From the NCBI GenBank assembly GCA_947458575.1, contig CANHBE010000186.1, positions 1 to 5,520 on the forward strand: DNA of 5,520 bases. Direction: 5' to 3'. The translations under genes were made by a program, and so were the position numbers. How positions within the stretch are numbered: position 1 is the stretch's first letter; each line of letters starts with the position of its first letter. Positions 1 through 5,520 of this stretch are shown here, in pieces. The notes under the pieces are model-generated. The model worked only from the letters and a program-made list of their open reading frames with translations, searched no databases and was not told the origin of the DNA. This DNA is from Flavobacteriaceae bacterium (GTDB lineage Bacteria; Bacteroidota; Bacteroidia; Flavobacteriales; Flavobacteriaceae).

Positions 1-81
1 AGAAATACTTAACTCTGTTGCAATTTGTAGGCTGTTTTTTTCCATTGAATGCTACTATCCTTTTTTAAATAAACGGGGCTG

Positions 82-111
82 CAAAAATAAGGAAGGAAAG
101 GAAAGAGCAAA
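82..111 (-). promoter_or_regulatory. Possible leftward Bacteroidetes-type promoter
   Basis: On the minus strand, TTTG (108-111) is followed after 18 nt by TATTTTTG (82-89), matching the Bacteroidetes primary sigma pattern TTTG / TAnnTTTG. A transcript would start near 75 and leave the window to the left. In sequence this AT-rich, such matches arise by chance, and nothing downstream in the window shows what it would serve. Confidence 0.2.
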
Positions 112-178
112 GTCCTGTTAAAGGGAAAGGCAAAATAGTTGAACAAAATGCCAAAAAAGAAAGAGGTTTACTGAAAAT

Positions 179-194
179 ACGTGGTTTTCCACGT
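179..194. repeat. Perfect 6-bp palindrome with 4-nt centre (ACGTGG/CCACGT)
   Basis: ACGTGG (179-184) and CCACGT (189-194) are perfect inverted arms around TTTT. There is no good T-run after it on either strand, so a terminator role is unlikely. It lies 5 nt upstream of a TATGTTTG box at 200-207, where an upstream promoter element or regulator site would sit. An operator is therefore possible, but no binding protein can be named from the sequence. Confidence 0.4.
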
Positions 195-199
195 TGACT

Positions 200-207
200 T
201 ATGTTTG
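200..207 (+). promoter_or_regulatory. Candidate cas9 -7 box (TATGTTTG)
   Basis: TATGTTTG is an exact TAnnTTTG match on the plus strand and the best rightward candidate I find upstream of cas9. There is no TTG at the usual distance upstream; the palindrome at 179-194 occupies that place, which would fit an activator-dependent promoter. If real, transcription begins near 213 and the cas9 leader is about 225 nt, including the antisense of the tracrRNA. The support is weak. Confidence 0.22.
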
Positions 208-254
208 GAAATAAGACGACTTTTGATAAGTATTGAAAGGGGAGGGCGGCTAGC

Positions 255-279
255 AAAAAACAACCCCGACAAGTCGGGG
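255..279 (-). terminator. Intrinsic terminator of the distal tracrRNA-like tail
   Basis: On the minus strand, CCCCGAC (273-279 read leftward) pairs perfectly with GTCGGGG (264-270) around a tiny centre, realistically a 6-bp stem with a 4-nt loop. It is followed by TTG and then T6 (255-260). The plus strand has only an interrupted T-run after the stem (TATTTT at 281-286), so leftward termination is favoured, with weak bidirectional activity possible. Confidence 0.8.
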
Positions 280-310
280 CTATTTTAAATGTTTTCACAA
301 CGGAATAATT
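255..310 (-). ncRNA. Second tracrRNA-like 3' tail without an anti-repeat
   Basis: Read on the minus strand, this module begins AATTATTCCGTTGTGAAAAC, continues with an AT-rich linker, and ends in a strong GC stem followed by TTGTTTTTT. The ATTATTCCG core repeats the one in the tracrRNA at 370-378. From memory, CCGTTGTGAAAACATTT is the commoner form of this element in Bacteroidetes tracrRNAs, so this tail looks more canonical than the one attached to the anti-repeat. No anti-repeat or minus-strand promoter directly precedes it. It could be the distal end of a read-through tracrRNA of about 142 nt (396 to 255), a relic of an older tracrRNA, or the product of a duplication. Confidence 0.5.
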
Positions 311-378
311 ATATAATAAAAAAGCCCCCGATAAGGACGAGGGCGGAACCAACGAGGCGAACCTCACTACGGAATAAT
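294..378. repeat. Direct repeat linking the two tracrRNA tails (294-309 and 363-378)
   Basis: The 16-mers at 294-309 (TTCACAACGGAATAAT) and 363-378 (CTCACTACGGAATAAT) match at 14 of 16 positions and are 69 nt apart. Each is followed, in minus-strand direction, by a GC-rich stem and a T-run. The identity does not extend far on either side, so the duplication is old or only the functional core was kept. Confidence 0.6.
318..344 (-). terminator. Intrinsic terminator of the tracrRNA
   Basis: Minus-strand RNA GCCCUCG (338-344) pairs with CGGGGGC (324-330) over 7 bp, including one U-G wobble, around a 7-nt loop, and is followed by U6 (318-323). The wobble means that the stem is complete only in the minus-strand RNA; the plus-strand version has a mismatch and no T-run. 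This sets the likely 3' end of a short tracrRNA. Confidence 0.85.
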
Positions 379-382
379 CCTT

Positions 383-396
383 ATTGTGATTTGCTT
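383..396 (-). other. tracrRNA anti-repeat
   Basis: The minus-strand segment AAGCAAATCACAAT is complementary to ATTGTGATTTGCTT, which closely resembles the 5' end of known Bacteroidetes type II repeats (GTTGTGATTTGCTT..., from memory). Past 396 the plus-strand sequence no longer resembles such repeats, so the inferred duplex is short, about 14 bp. The cognate array is not in the window, so the pairing is a prediction. Confidence 0.7.
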
Positions 397-401
397 CGAT
401 A

Positions 402-434
402 CAAACATAATAGAAAATAATTCGTAACCACAAA
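402..434 (-). promoter_or_regulatory. Promoter of the tracrRNA
   Basis: On the minus strand, TTTG (431-434) and TATGTTTG (402-409) are separated by 21 nt, fitting the Bacteroidetes TTTG / TAnnTTTG promoter with accepted spacing. A start 5-8 nt downstream places the 5' end at 394-397, exactly at the edge of the anti-repeat. That agreement between independent signals is the main support. The upstream box ends only 4 nt before the cas9 ATG. Confidence 0.6.
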
Positions 435-438
435 TAAA

Positions 439-3400
439 ATGAAAGTACTTGGACTGGATTTGGGTGTAACCTCAGTGGGAGGAGGTCTATTAACGCTTCC
501 TGATAAATTCGAAGAGTGGGGTAAAGAAGGAAGAATAGAATGGGCTGGCAGTCGTATAATACCAGTAGATGGCGACTATCTTAAAAAGTTTGAAACAGGC
601 TCAGAAGTGGAGACTAAAGCTGCTTTTCGAACAAAGGGACGAGGTTCAAGGAAATTAAAGCAGCGGTATGTTTTGAGAAGGACAAGGCTAATAAAAGTAT
701 TTAAAATACTAGGATGGCTGACTCCAGATTTCCCCGAAAACTTCAAAGAGAAAATCAGAAAGGAAGATGGATTCAAATTCAATATCAGTAATTACCTACC
801 ATTTGAACAATCTTCCATCGATGAGGCAACTAAACTCCTCGGTGTTAAAAACAAAGAAGGCAAGTTAGCTTGTTCAGAGGATTGGGTTATTTATTACTTG
901 CGAAAAAAAGCATTGACTGAAAAGATTAGTCTTAGCGAATTGGCCAGAATTATCTACATGTTCAACCAACGGAGGGGATTTAAGAGTGGAAGAAAAGATT
1001 TAAGAGATGTAACAGAAGATGCCAGGGAGAAAAAGCGTGTTGAAATTCTCGCAATAAAACACGTGTTGCAGATCAGTGAAGAAAAGGATAAAAATGGAAA
1101 ATTTAAGTTTCAAATAATACCAGATAATAGTAGTGCAAAAATACCAGTTGAGCCTTGGGAAGAATTACGTTTTAAAAAACCAGAGTGGGAAGGCAAGACT
1201 TTTACCCTGTTAGTTACAGTAAAAAATGGAAAACAAAATAAACCACAAACGCCACAGGAAGATGATTATGATTTACTACTAACGGCATTAGATAATCTAA
1301 TTGAAAACTCCAATAAACAAGTTGGCGAATACTTCTTTGACGAATTAGTAAATGATAAAAATTACAAAATCCGGCAGCAGACAGTAAGGCGAGAAAGATA
1401 TCAAAAAGAACTTAAAGCCATTTGGGATCGTCAATGGCAAGATGATTGCCATCCAGAATTAAAAGACAAGGCAAAGCTTTTAGAAATCTCTCAAGCCTTG
1501 TACCCATCTCAAACAAAGGCGGAGACATCAAAATCAAAAGAAATTCTCAGCAATGATCTATATCATGTAATTGCGAATGATATCATCTACTATCAACGAG
1601 AACTAAAGTCGCAAAAGAGCCTTATTAGCGGCTGCCAGTATGAAAAGTTAGCCATAGAAAAAAACGGTGAGAAAATTAAAATAGGCGTTAAAGTTGCCCC
1701 AAGAACATCCCCGGAATTTCAAGAATTCAGGATTTGGCAAACCGTTCATAATATCAAAATCTACGAGCGAGAGCAATATATAGATGGTCATTCAAGGATT
1801 GACGTAGATGTAACTGGTCTATACTTAGGTAATGACTCAAAAGGCTATGAGGCAAAAGAAAAGCTATTCGAACTATTTGATGACAATGGGGAAGTTGATG
1901 AAAAAAAAGTGTTTAAGTCTATCAACGAAACTCATGCAGCAAAACTTACAAAGGAAACACATCGAATAAGTCTGTTTTATAAAAAGGATGTTACTGTAAA
2001 AGGAAACGAAACAAAAAAACTATTCAGAAAGTACTTCGAGAAAGTGAATGCAGAAGCAGAAGGCGAATTGGTTTTAAACAATCCCGAAAAGTTTAGTAGA
2101 CTTTGGCATATATTCTATTCTATCAGTTCATCGGATTCAAGTAAGTCACAAAAAGGCATTGAAACAGCTCTCAAAAACCCAAAAATAAAATTTGGCTTCT
2201 CTGATGATACAATTAAAGCTCTAACCTCAATTCCTGAAGTACCGAAGCAATACGCATCTCTGTCTACTAAGGCAATTAAGAAATTACTACCCTTGATGCG
2301 ATGCGGAAAATATTGGAACTGGGAGAACATTACAACTGAAAACCAACTCAAAATACAAAGGATTATTAACGATGGGTGGGATAAAGTAGACAAAGAGACG
2401 GGAGAGGTCGTCAATGAAAGACCTTTTTTCAGTACTGAACAGGTACAAGGATTAGCCACTTGGATGGCGGCTTATGTAATCTATGATAGGCATTCAGAAA
2501 GTGTAAATACGGAAAAATATACTTCCTACGATCAGATAGATGTAATGAAACTTGTACCTAATAATTCATTACGAAATCCATTAGTAGAGCAAATTGTACG
2601 AGAGACGCTCTTCTTGGTTAAAGACCTTTGGAAACAACATGGCCAACCTGATGAAATCCATATTGAACTCGGCAGAGATTTGAAGAAGAACATGGATGAA
2701 CGAGCTAAGATTTCGGAAGCAAATACGAACAACCAGCAAGAACGCGAAAGGATAAAACGTTTATTGAAGGAACTGCTGAACGATAGCTTCGAAGAATACC
2801 TTGACGAGAACACTACCATAACCTCTCACTTTGAAACAAGGCCAAACCCAGAAAGCCCTGTAGATATTGAGAAGTTTAAGATATGGAAAAGTCTAGCGGG
2901 TGCTTTACCTGAAGACATTGCTGCCTATTTCAAAGAGAAAGACAAAAAAGAGAAACTGCCTACTAACGCTGACATTAAAAAATATGCTTTGTGGCTCACA
3001 CAAAATTGCAAATCCCCCTACACTGGGAATACCATTCCATTAAGCAGGCTTTTTACTACTGCGTATGAAGTAGAGCATATTATACCACGCTCTAAGATGA
3101 AGTATGACGCTAATGAGAACTTAGTGATTTGCGAATCCGCCATAAATCCAGAACCGTATAAAGGAAATCGATTAGCGCGAAATTTTATCAGTCAATTCAG
3201 CGGCCAAACAATCAAGATAAACAACTCAGTCATCAAAATATTTACAGAGCATGAATATGAAACCCACTGCAAGGCAACCTTTAGAGGAAAGAAATTAAAA
3301 AACCTGTTAGCAACGGAAGTACCAAATGATTTCATCTCACGACAGATAAACGACACAAGGCATATTACTAGAAAAATAGCAGAGCTTCTTCAGCCCGTTG

Positions 3401-5094
3401 TAAAAAATGAACATGGCCTAGTGTTTACTATCGGCAGCATTACATCAGATCTAAAACGCGAATGGGGCCTAAACAAAATCTGGAAGGATTTAATGAAGCC
3501 ACGCTTCGAGAGATTGGAAACTATTTTAGACAAACCAGGAACGTTGATAAAGCACGATGAGAAGCATCCTAATGAATATCACTTTCACGTGCCAGAAGAT
3601 CCTGATTTTGATTTGAAGAGAATTGATCATAGGCATCATGCGATGGATGCTTTGATTATTGCAGCTACTACCCGAGAGCACATCCGCTACCTAAACTCAT
3701 TGAATGCTGTGGATACAAGCGAAGACCTAAAACAGGTAAAGAAATATTTGGTAAAGAGTAAGGTTCGGCAATTCACCAAACCTTGGCAATCTTTTACCGA
3801 AGACGCAAAAGACAGGCTCGCAACCATCATTACATCTATAAAAGCCAACAATAAGGTAGTAAGCAAGCCTAAGAACAAATATCAAAGGTGGGAAGAAAAA
3901 GAGGGAAAATGGGAGAAGGTATTGGCAAAACAAGAGAAGCCAAAAGACCCGAGTAAAAAATGGCTAGCCGTCCGCAAGTCTATGTTTAAAGAACCTCAGG
4001 GTATAATTCATATCAAAGAAATCTATGAAGAGAAAAGCATAATTAAGGCTATCGAAATTCAAATGAACAGAATGAAGGTTCAGAATACACCAGCGATGGC
4101 TATCGCCCCTTATATCTATGACCAAGAGGCTCGAGAGATAGTTAAAAACCTAATTCTAGAACTTGATGATATTGAAGCTATAAAAAAGCATTTGAAAAAA
4201 AGCCCATTGAAGAACTACCTCAAAAAAGAATACACCTCAATAAAAATCGCAAAATTTGAAGAATATGCCGCTAAACGAGTGTCACTTGACAAATCTTTTG
4301 ACCATAAAAAAATCAACAAAATCCCCTATGCCAAATCAATAATTCCAACATTACTTCACAATCATTTATATGATTACCATAAGGATGTTACTAAATTAGA
4401 AAAAGGGTTTTGGAAAGGTGAAAGTGTTGCATTGAGTAAAGGGCAAGAGAAAGCGATAAAGGAGTCGGCAAATCTTGCGTTCTCTGGGGAAGGATTAGAT
4501 AATTTGAATAAGAAATTAAAATACCCAATTTCTAAAGTTACTATCTATGAAAAGAAATCATCAGAAGACAAATTCAAGAACAACTATGTAGAAGTTGATG
4601 CAGGAGCGAACGTTTATTTTGTTATCTATGAAGATTTGAATAGTGGTGAACGAAACAATATGTACTCTCTTGCTGCCCATAAAGCAATTGAAAGATTAGT
4701 TCAAGGCTTGCCAATAGCTGATGCTAAAGAAGGGTTCAAAACCTTAATCCTCTCTCCAAATCAACTTGTATATGTGCCTACTCCGGAAGAAATACTAAAT
4801 CCCGAATCGATTAATTTAGAAACCAGAGATACGAAAAAGAGAAAAGAGATTTTTTCAAGGATTTATAAGATGATTAGTTGTACAGGCAGTAAATGCGAAT
4901 TTGTCCCACATAATATTTCAAAAAGTATTATTGACACAATAGAATTAGGTTCTTCTAACAAAAATCAAAGGGCGTGGGATGGTAAGATCGAATTTGTAAA
5001 ACCTAGTGGAAAGAGAGAAGATAGTGGAACAATGATCAAAGAAATCTGCATCAAACTAAAAGTCGACCGTCTTGGCAATATTTCAAAAGCTTAG
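439..5094 (+). CDS. cas9: CRISPR-associated endonuclease Cas9, large type II-C-like, 1551 aa
   Basis: This is the RNA-guided DNA nuclease of a type II system, using a crRNA:tracrRNA duplex to cut both strands. RuvC-I is GLDLGV with D7. An Arg-rich bridge helix spans about 64-93. The REC lobe, about 94-725, includes IIYMFNQRRGFKSGRKD (171-187), a motif typical of II-C proteins. RuvC-II is DEIHIELGRD with E743. HNH is YEVEHIIPRS with E879, H880 and N903, at the same spacing as SpCas9 D839/H840/N863. RuvC-III is DHRHHAMDAL with H1067 and D1070. Residues from about 1090 to 1551 form the WED/PAM-interacting part and have no motif I recognise. All nuclease residues are present, so it should be active. 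It is far longer than the usual II-C length of about 1000-1100 aa, although long Bacteroidetes Cas9s are known. Odd point: SVGGG (12-16) where SxGW is usual. The ATG at 439 places RuvC-I at the expected distance, and the A-rich leader without Shine-Dalgarno is normal for the phylum. No cas1 or cas2 follows, and no terminator is seen before the next start 13 nt on. Confidence 0.97.
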   Translation: MKVLGLDLGVTSVGGGLLTLPDKFEEWGKEGRIEWAGSRIIPVDGDYLKKFETGSEVETKAAFRTKGRGSRKLKQRYVLRRTRLIKVFKILGWLTPDFPENFKEKIRKEDGFKFNISNYLPFEQSSIDEATKLLGVKNKEGKLACSEDWVIYYLRKKALTEKISLSELARIIYMFNQRRGFKSGRKDLRDVTEDAREKKRVEILAIKHVLQISEEKDKNGKFKFQIIPDNSSAKIPVEPWEELRFKKPEWEGKTFTLLVTVKNGKQNKPQTPQEDDYDLLLTALDNLIENSNKQVGEYFFDELVNDKNYKIRQQTVRRERYQKELKAIWDRQWQDDCHPELKDKAKLLEISQALYPSQTKAETSKSKEILSNDLYHVIANDIIYYQRELKSQKSLISGCQYEKLAIEKNGEKIKIGVKVAPRTSPEFQEFRIWQTVHNIKIYEREQYIDGHSRIDVDVTGLYLGNDSKGYEAKEKLFELFDDNGEVDEKKVFKSINETHAAKLTKETHRISLFYKKDVTVKGNETKKLFRKYFEKVNAEAEGELVLNNPEKFSRLWHIFYSISSSDSSKSQKGIETALKNPKIKFGFSDDTIKALTSIPEVPKQYASLSTKAIKKLLPLMRCGKYWNWENITTENQLKIQRIINDGWDKVDKETGEVVNERPFFSTEQVQGLATWMAAYVIYDRHSESVNTEKYTSYDQIDVMKLVPNNSLRNPLVEQIVRETLFLVKDLWKQHGQPDEIHIELGRDLKKNMDERAKISEANTNNQQERERIKRLLKELLNDSFEEYLDENTTITSHFETRPNPESPVDIEKFKIWKSLAGALPEDIAAYFKEKDKKEKLPTNADIKKYALWLTQNCKSPYTGNTIPLSRLFTTAYEVEHIIPRSKMKYDANENLVICESAINPEPYKGNRLARNFISQFSGQTIKINNSVIKIFTEHEYETHCKATFRGKKLKNLLATEVPNDFISRQINDTRHITRKIAELLQPVVKNEHGLVFTIGSITSDLKREWGLNKIWKDLMKPRFERLETILDKPGTLIKHDEKHPNEYHFHVPEDPDFDLKRIDHRHHAMDALIIAATTREHIRYLNSLNAVDTSEDLKQVKKYLVKSKVRQFTKPWQSFTEDAKDRLATIITSIKANNKVVSKPKNKYQRWEEKEGKWEKVLAKQEKPKDPSKKWLAVRKSMFKEPQGIIHIKEIYEEKSIIKAIEIQMNRMKVQNTPAMAIAPYIYDQEAREIVKNLILELDDIEAIKKHLKKSPLKNYLKKEYTSIKIAKFEEYAAKRVSLDKSFDHKKINKIPYAKSIIPTLLHNHLYDYHKDVTKLEKGFWKGESVALSKGQEKAIKESANLAFSGEGLDNLNKKLKYPISKVTIYEKKSSEDKFKNNYVEVDAGANVYFVIYEDLNSGERNNMYSLAAHKAIERLVQGLPIADAKEGFKTLILSPNQLVYVPTPEEILNPESINLETRDTKKRKEIFSRIYKMISCTGSKCEFVPHNISKSIIDTIELGSSNKNQRAWDGKIEFVKPSGKREDSGTMIKEICIKLKVDRLGNISKA

Positions 5095-5107
5095 AATTAA
5101 TAATTGA

Positions 5108-5326
5108 ATGGCACCAAACAGGCTTTATCACCTATACACCCATGCCAACGGATCGGAAAACCTCCTAAGCAGCGATGAGAATTTTCGGTATTTTTTAAAA
5201 CGATATAAAGAGTTTACAACGCGAGGCAAAGGCCTGACAGGTCTTTTCCGCGATGGTCATCAAGACCTGTCAGGTCTAGCCAGAATCCGGCAACTTGTTC
5301 TCAACTCTAAATCCGTTAATGAATAA
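5108..5326 (+). pseudogene. Truncated REP-associated (Y1/HUH) transposase fragment
   Basis: The first 36 residues match the N-terminus of the gene starting at 5333 at 29 positions, including the shared stretches YHLYTHANGSENL and SDENFRYFLKRY. After codon 38 (about 5221) homology stops and the frame runs through an inverted repeat into unrelated sequence, ending at TAA 5324-5326. The HUH motif (MPNHxHLL) and catalytic Tyr are missing, so the 72-residue product cannot be an active transposase. The parent family (Y1_Tnp, TnpA_REP/RAYT) consists of single-strand DNA transposases acting on REP hairpins. The start lies 13 nt after the cas9 stop with no visible terminator, so it may be co-transcribed with cas9. 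A short expressed peptide is possible but unsupported. Confidence 0.85.
5230..5277. repeat. REP-like inverted repeat (CCTGACAGGTCTT / AAGACCTGTCAGG)
   Basis: Arms 5233-5245 and 5262-5274 are perfect 13-bp inverted copies separated by 16 nt; one wobble and two further pairs extend the stem to 5230 and 5277. Each arm is itself a near-palindrome (CCTG-A-CAGG). There is no following T-run, so it is not an intrinsic terminator. It lies about 9 nt past the point where the upstream transposase copy loses homology, and just upstream of an intact copy of that family. This suits a REP/BIME-type substrate of the transposase. From memory, ACCTGACAGGT-type elements are dispersed in many Bacteroidetes genomes; only one paired unit is visible here. 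Confidence 0.75.
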
Positions 5327-5332
5327 AGCACC

Positions 5333-5520
5333 ATGTTGCCCGGCAGAACCTACCATTTGTACACCCACGCCAACGGATCTGAAAACCTCTTCCGAAGCGA
5401 TGAGAACTTTCGATATTTTTTAAAGCGATATGAGGTGTTTGTAACGGATGTGGCCGATACGTTGGCCTGGTGCCTGATGCCCAACCACCTGCACCTGTTG
5501 GTAAGGATAAAAAACGAAGC
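5333..5520 (+). CDS. REP-associated (Y1/HUH) transposase, 5' part, runs off the window
   Basis: The reading frame opens at ATG 5333 and is still open at the right edge, giving 62 complete codons. The N-terminus YHLYTHANGSENLF and the segment MPNHLHLLV (residues 49-57, with H52 and H54 forming the metal-binding HUH motif) identify a Y1-type transposase of the IS200-like TnpA_REP/RAYT group (Y1_Tnp). Such enzymes nick and rejoin single-stranded DNA at hairpins through a C-terminal Tyr, which here would lie outside the window. The REP-like inverted repeat at 5230-5277 is a plausible substrate. The start is supported by alignment with the start of the relic upstream; there is no Shine-Dalgarno, as expected for the phylum. 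GC is 87 of 180 bases over 5341-5520, clearly above the cas9 gene. Confidence 0.88.
   Translation, partial: MLPGRTYHLYTHANGSENLFRSDENFRYFLKRYEVFVTDVADTLAWCLMPNHLHLLVRIKNE

Larger units (their letters stand above)
1..250. other. Gene-free AT-rich stretch left of the tracrRNA
   Basis: I see no convincing gene here. The plus strand is purine-rich from about 84 to 165. One plus frame stays open from 69 to the TGA at 195-197, but it has no usable start codon and encodes a Lys/Arg/Glu-rich string that looks compositional. The minus-strand frame running through this stretch and on across the tracrRNA also looks fortuitous. The only structures I can point to are a palindrome at 179-194 and two promoter-like matches. 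A CRISPR array could lie beyond the left edge, but no repeat occurs twice in the window. Confidence 0.6.
318..396 (-). ncRNA. tracrRNA, about 79 nt
   Basis: This RNA should pair with crRNA repeats, guide their maturation with RNase III, and anchor the guide in Cas9. In order on the minus strand: the anti-repeat AAGCAAATCACAAT (396-383); AAGGATTATTCC with a small GGA/TCC nexus-like hairpin (380-371); an AGTGAGG-UUCG-CCTCGTT stem-loop (368-351), 4 Watson-Crick pairs extended by wobbles; and a terminator hairpin with U6 (344-318). The core AAATCACAATAAGGATTATTCCG matches what I remember of Bacteroidetes type II-C tracrRNAs. It lies directly upstream of and divergent from cas9. The 5' end is inferred from the promoter at 402-434; a longer form starting further upstream, or reading through to 255, cannot be excluded. 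Confidence 0.8.

Noticed and set aside
17..60. Possible degenerate CRISPR repeat beginning GTTGCAATTTG and containing CCATTG
   Set aside because: It resembles Bacteroidetes type II repeats only in short pieces (9 of 12 at the start) with a different internal length, and there is no second copy in the window. It could be a decayed terminal repeat, but the left flank is needed to tell.
69..197. Open plus frame encoding a Lys/Arg/Glu-rich string
   Set aside because: It has no start codon in a useful place, and the amino acid bias follows from the purine-rich strand.
65..433. 122-codon minus-strand open frame across the upstream region
   Set aside because: It runs through the tracrRNA, both terminators and the anti-repeat, which explain the region better. 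The predicted protein has no recognisable motif.
1471..1490. Cys pair near residues 1481 and 1486 of Cas9 as a zinc-binding motif
   Set aside because: Those residues (encoded around 4879-4896) form only one CxxxxC pair with no second pair nearby, so a zinc ribbon cannot be supported. Positions in this entry are residue numbers.
2115..2819. Minus-strand open frames inside cas9
   Set aside because: They are antisense to conserved Cas9 sequence and have no independent start signals or recognisable motifs.
5230..5277. Hairpin as a rho-independent terminator for cas9
   Set aside because: The loop is 16 nt and no T-run follows on either strand, so a REP-like element is the better reading.

Overview
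The window is best read as a Bacteroidota (Bacteroidetes) type II CRISPR effector locus. The lineage call rests on four things. The gene starts lack a Shine-Dalgarno sequence and have A-rich leaders. Promoter-like sites fit the Bacteroidetes TTTG / TAnnTTTG pattern. The Cas9 has Bacteroidetes II-C style motifs on an enlarged scaffold. The tracrRNA core (AAGCAAATCACAATAAGG followed by ATTATTCCG) is of the kind I associate with this phylum. The phylum assignment is inference from memory; no search was run.

Layout. Bases 1-250 hold no convincing gene, only a small perfect palindrome and two weak promoter-like sites. Bases 255-434, minus strand, hold a tracrRNA gene. It has a promoter (402-434), a 14-nt anti-repeat (383-396), a nexus-like hairpin, a UUCG-loop hairpin and an intrinsic terminator (318-344). 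Immediately behind it lies a second tracrRNA-like 3' tail (255-310) with its own terminator, so the 3' module is present twice and the anti-repeat once. Bases 439-5094, plus strand, encode a complete 1551-residue Cas9 with the expected RuvC and HNH catalytic residues. Bases 5108-5326 hold a truncated REP-associated (Y1/HUH) transposase relic whose homology stops next to a long inverted repeat. Bases 5333-5520 hold the start of a second, apparently intact transposase of the same family, cut by the window edge.

How it works together. The tracrRNA should pair with crRNA repeats that begin roughly ATTGTGATTTGCTT, and the duplex would load Cas9 for DNA cleavage. No CRISPR array, cas1 or cas2 is visible. 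The position after cas9, where adaptation genes usually sit, is occupied by transposase sequence, so this is either an effector-only locus or one with its other parts outside the window. The tracrRNA is divergent from cas9, and its promoter ends a few bases before the cas9 start codon. A cas9 mRNA started upstream of about 300 would therefore carry the antisense of the tracrRNA in its leader. The most unusual feature is the tandem tracrRNA tail.
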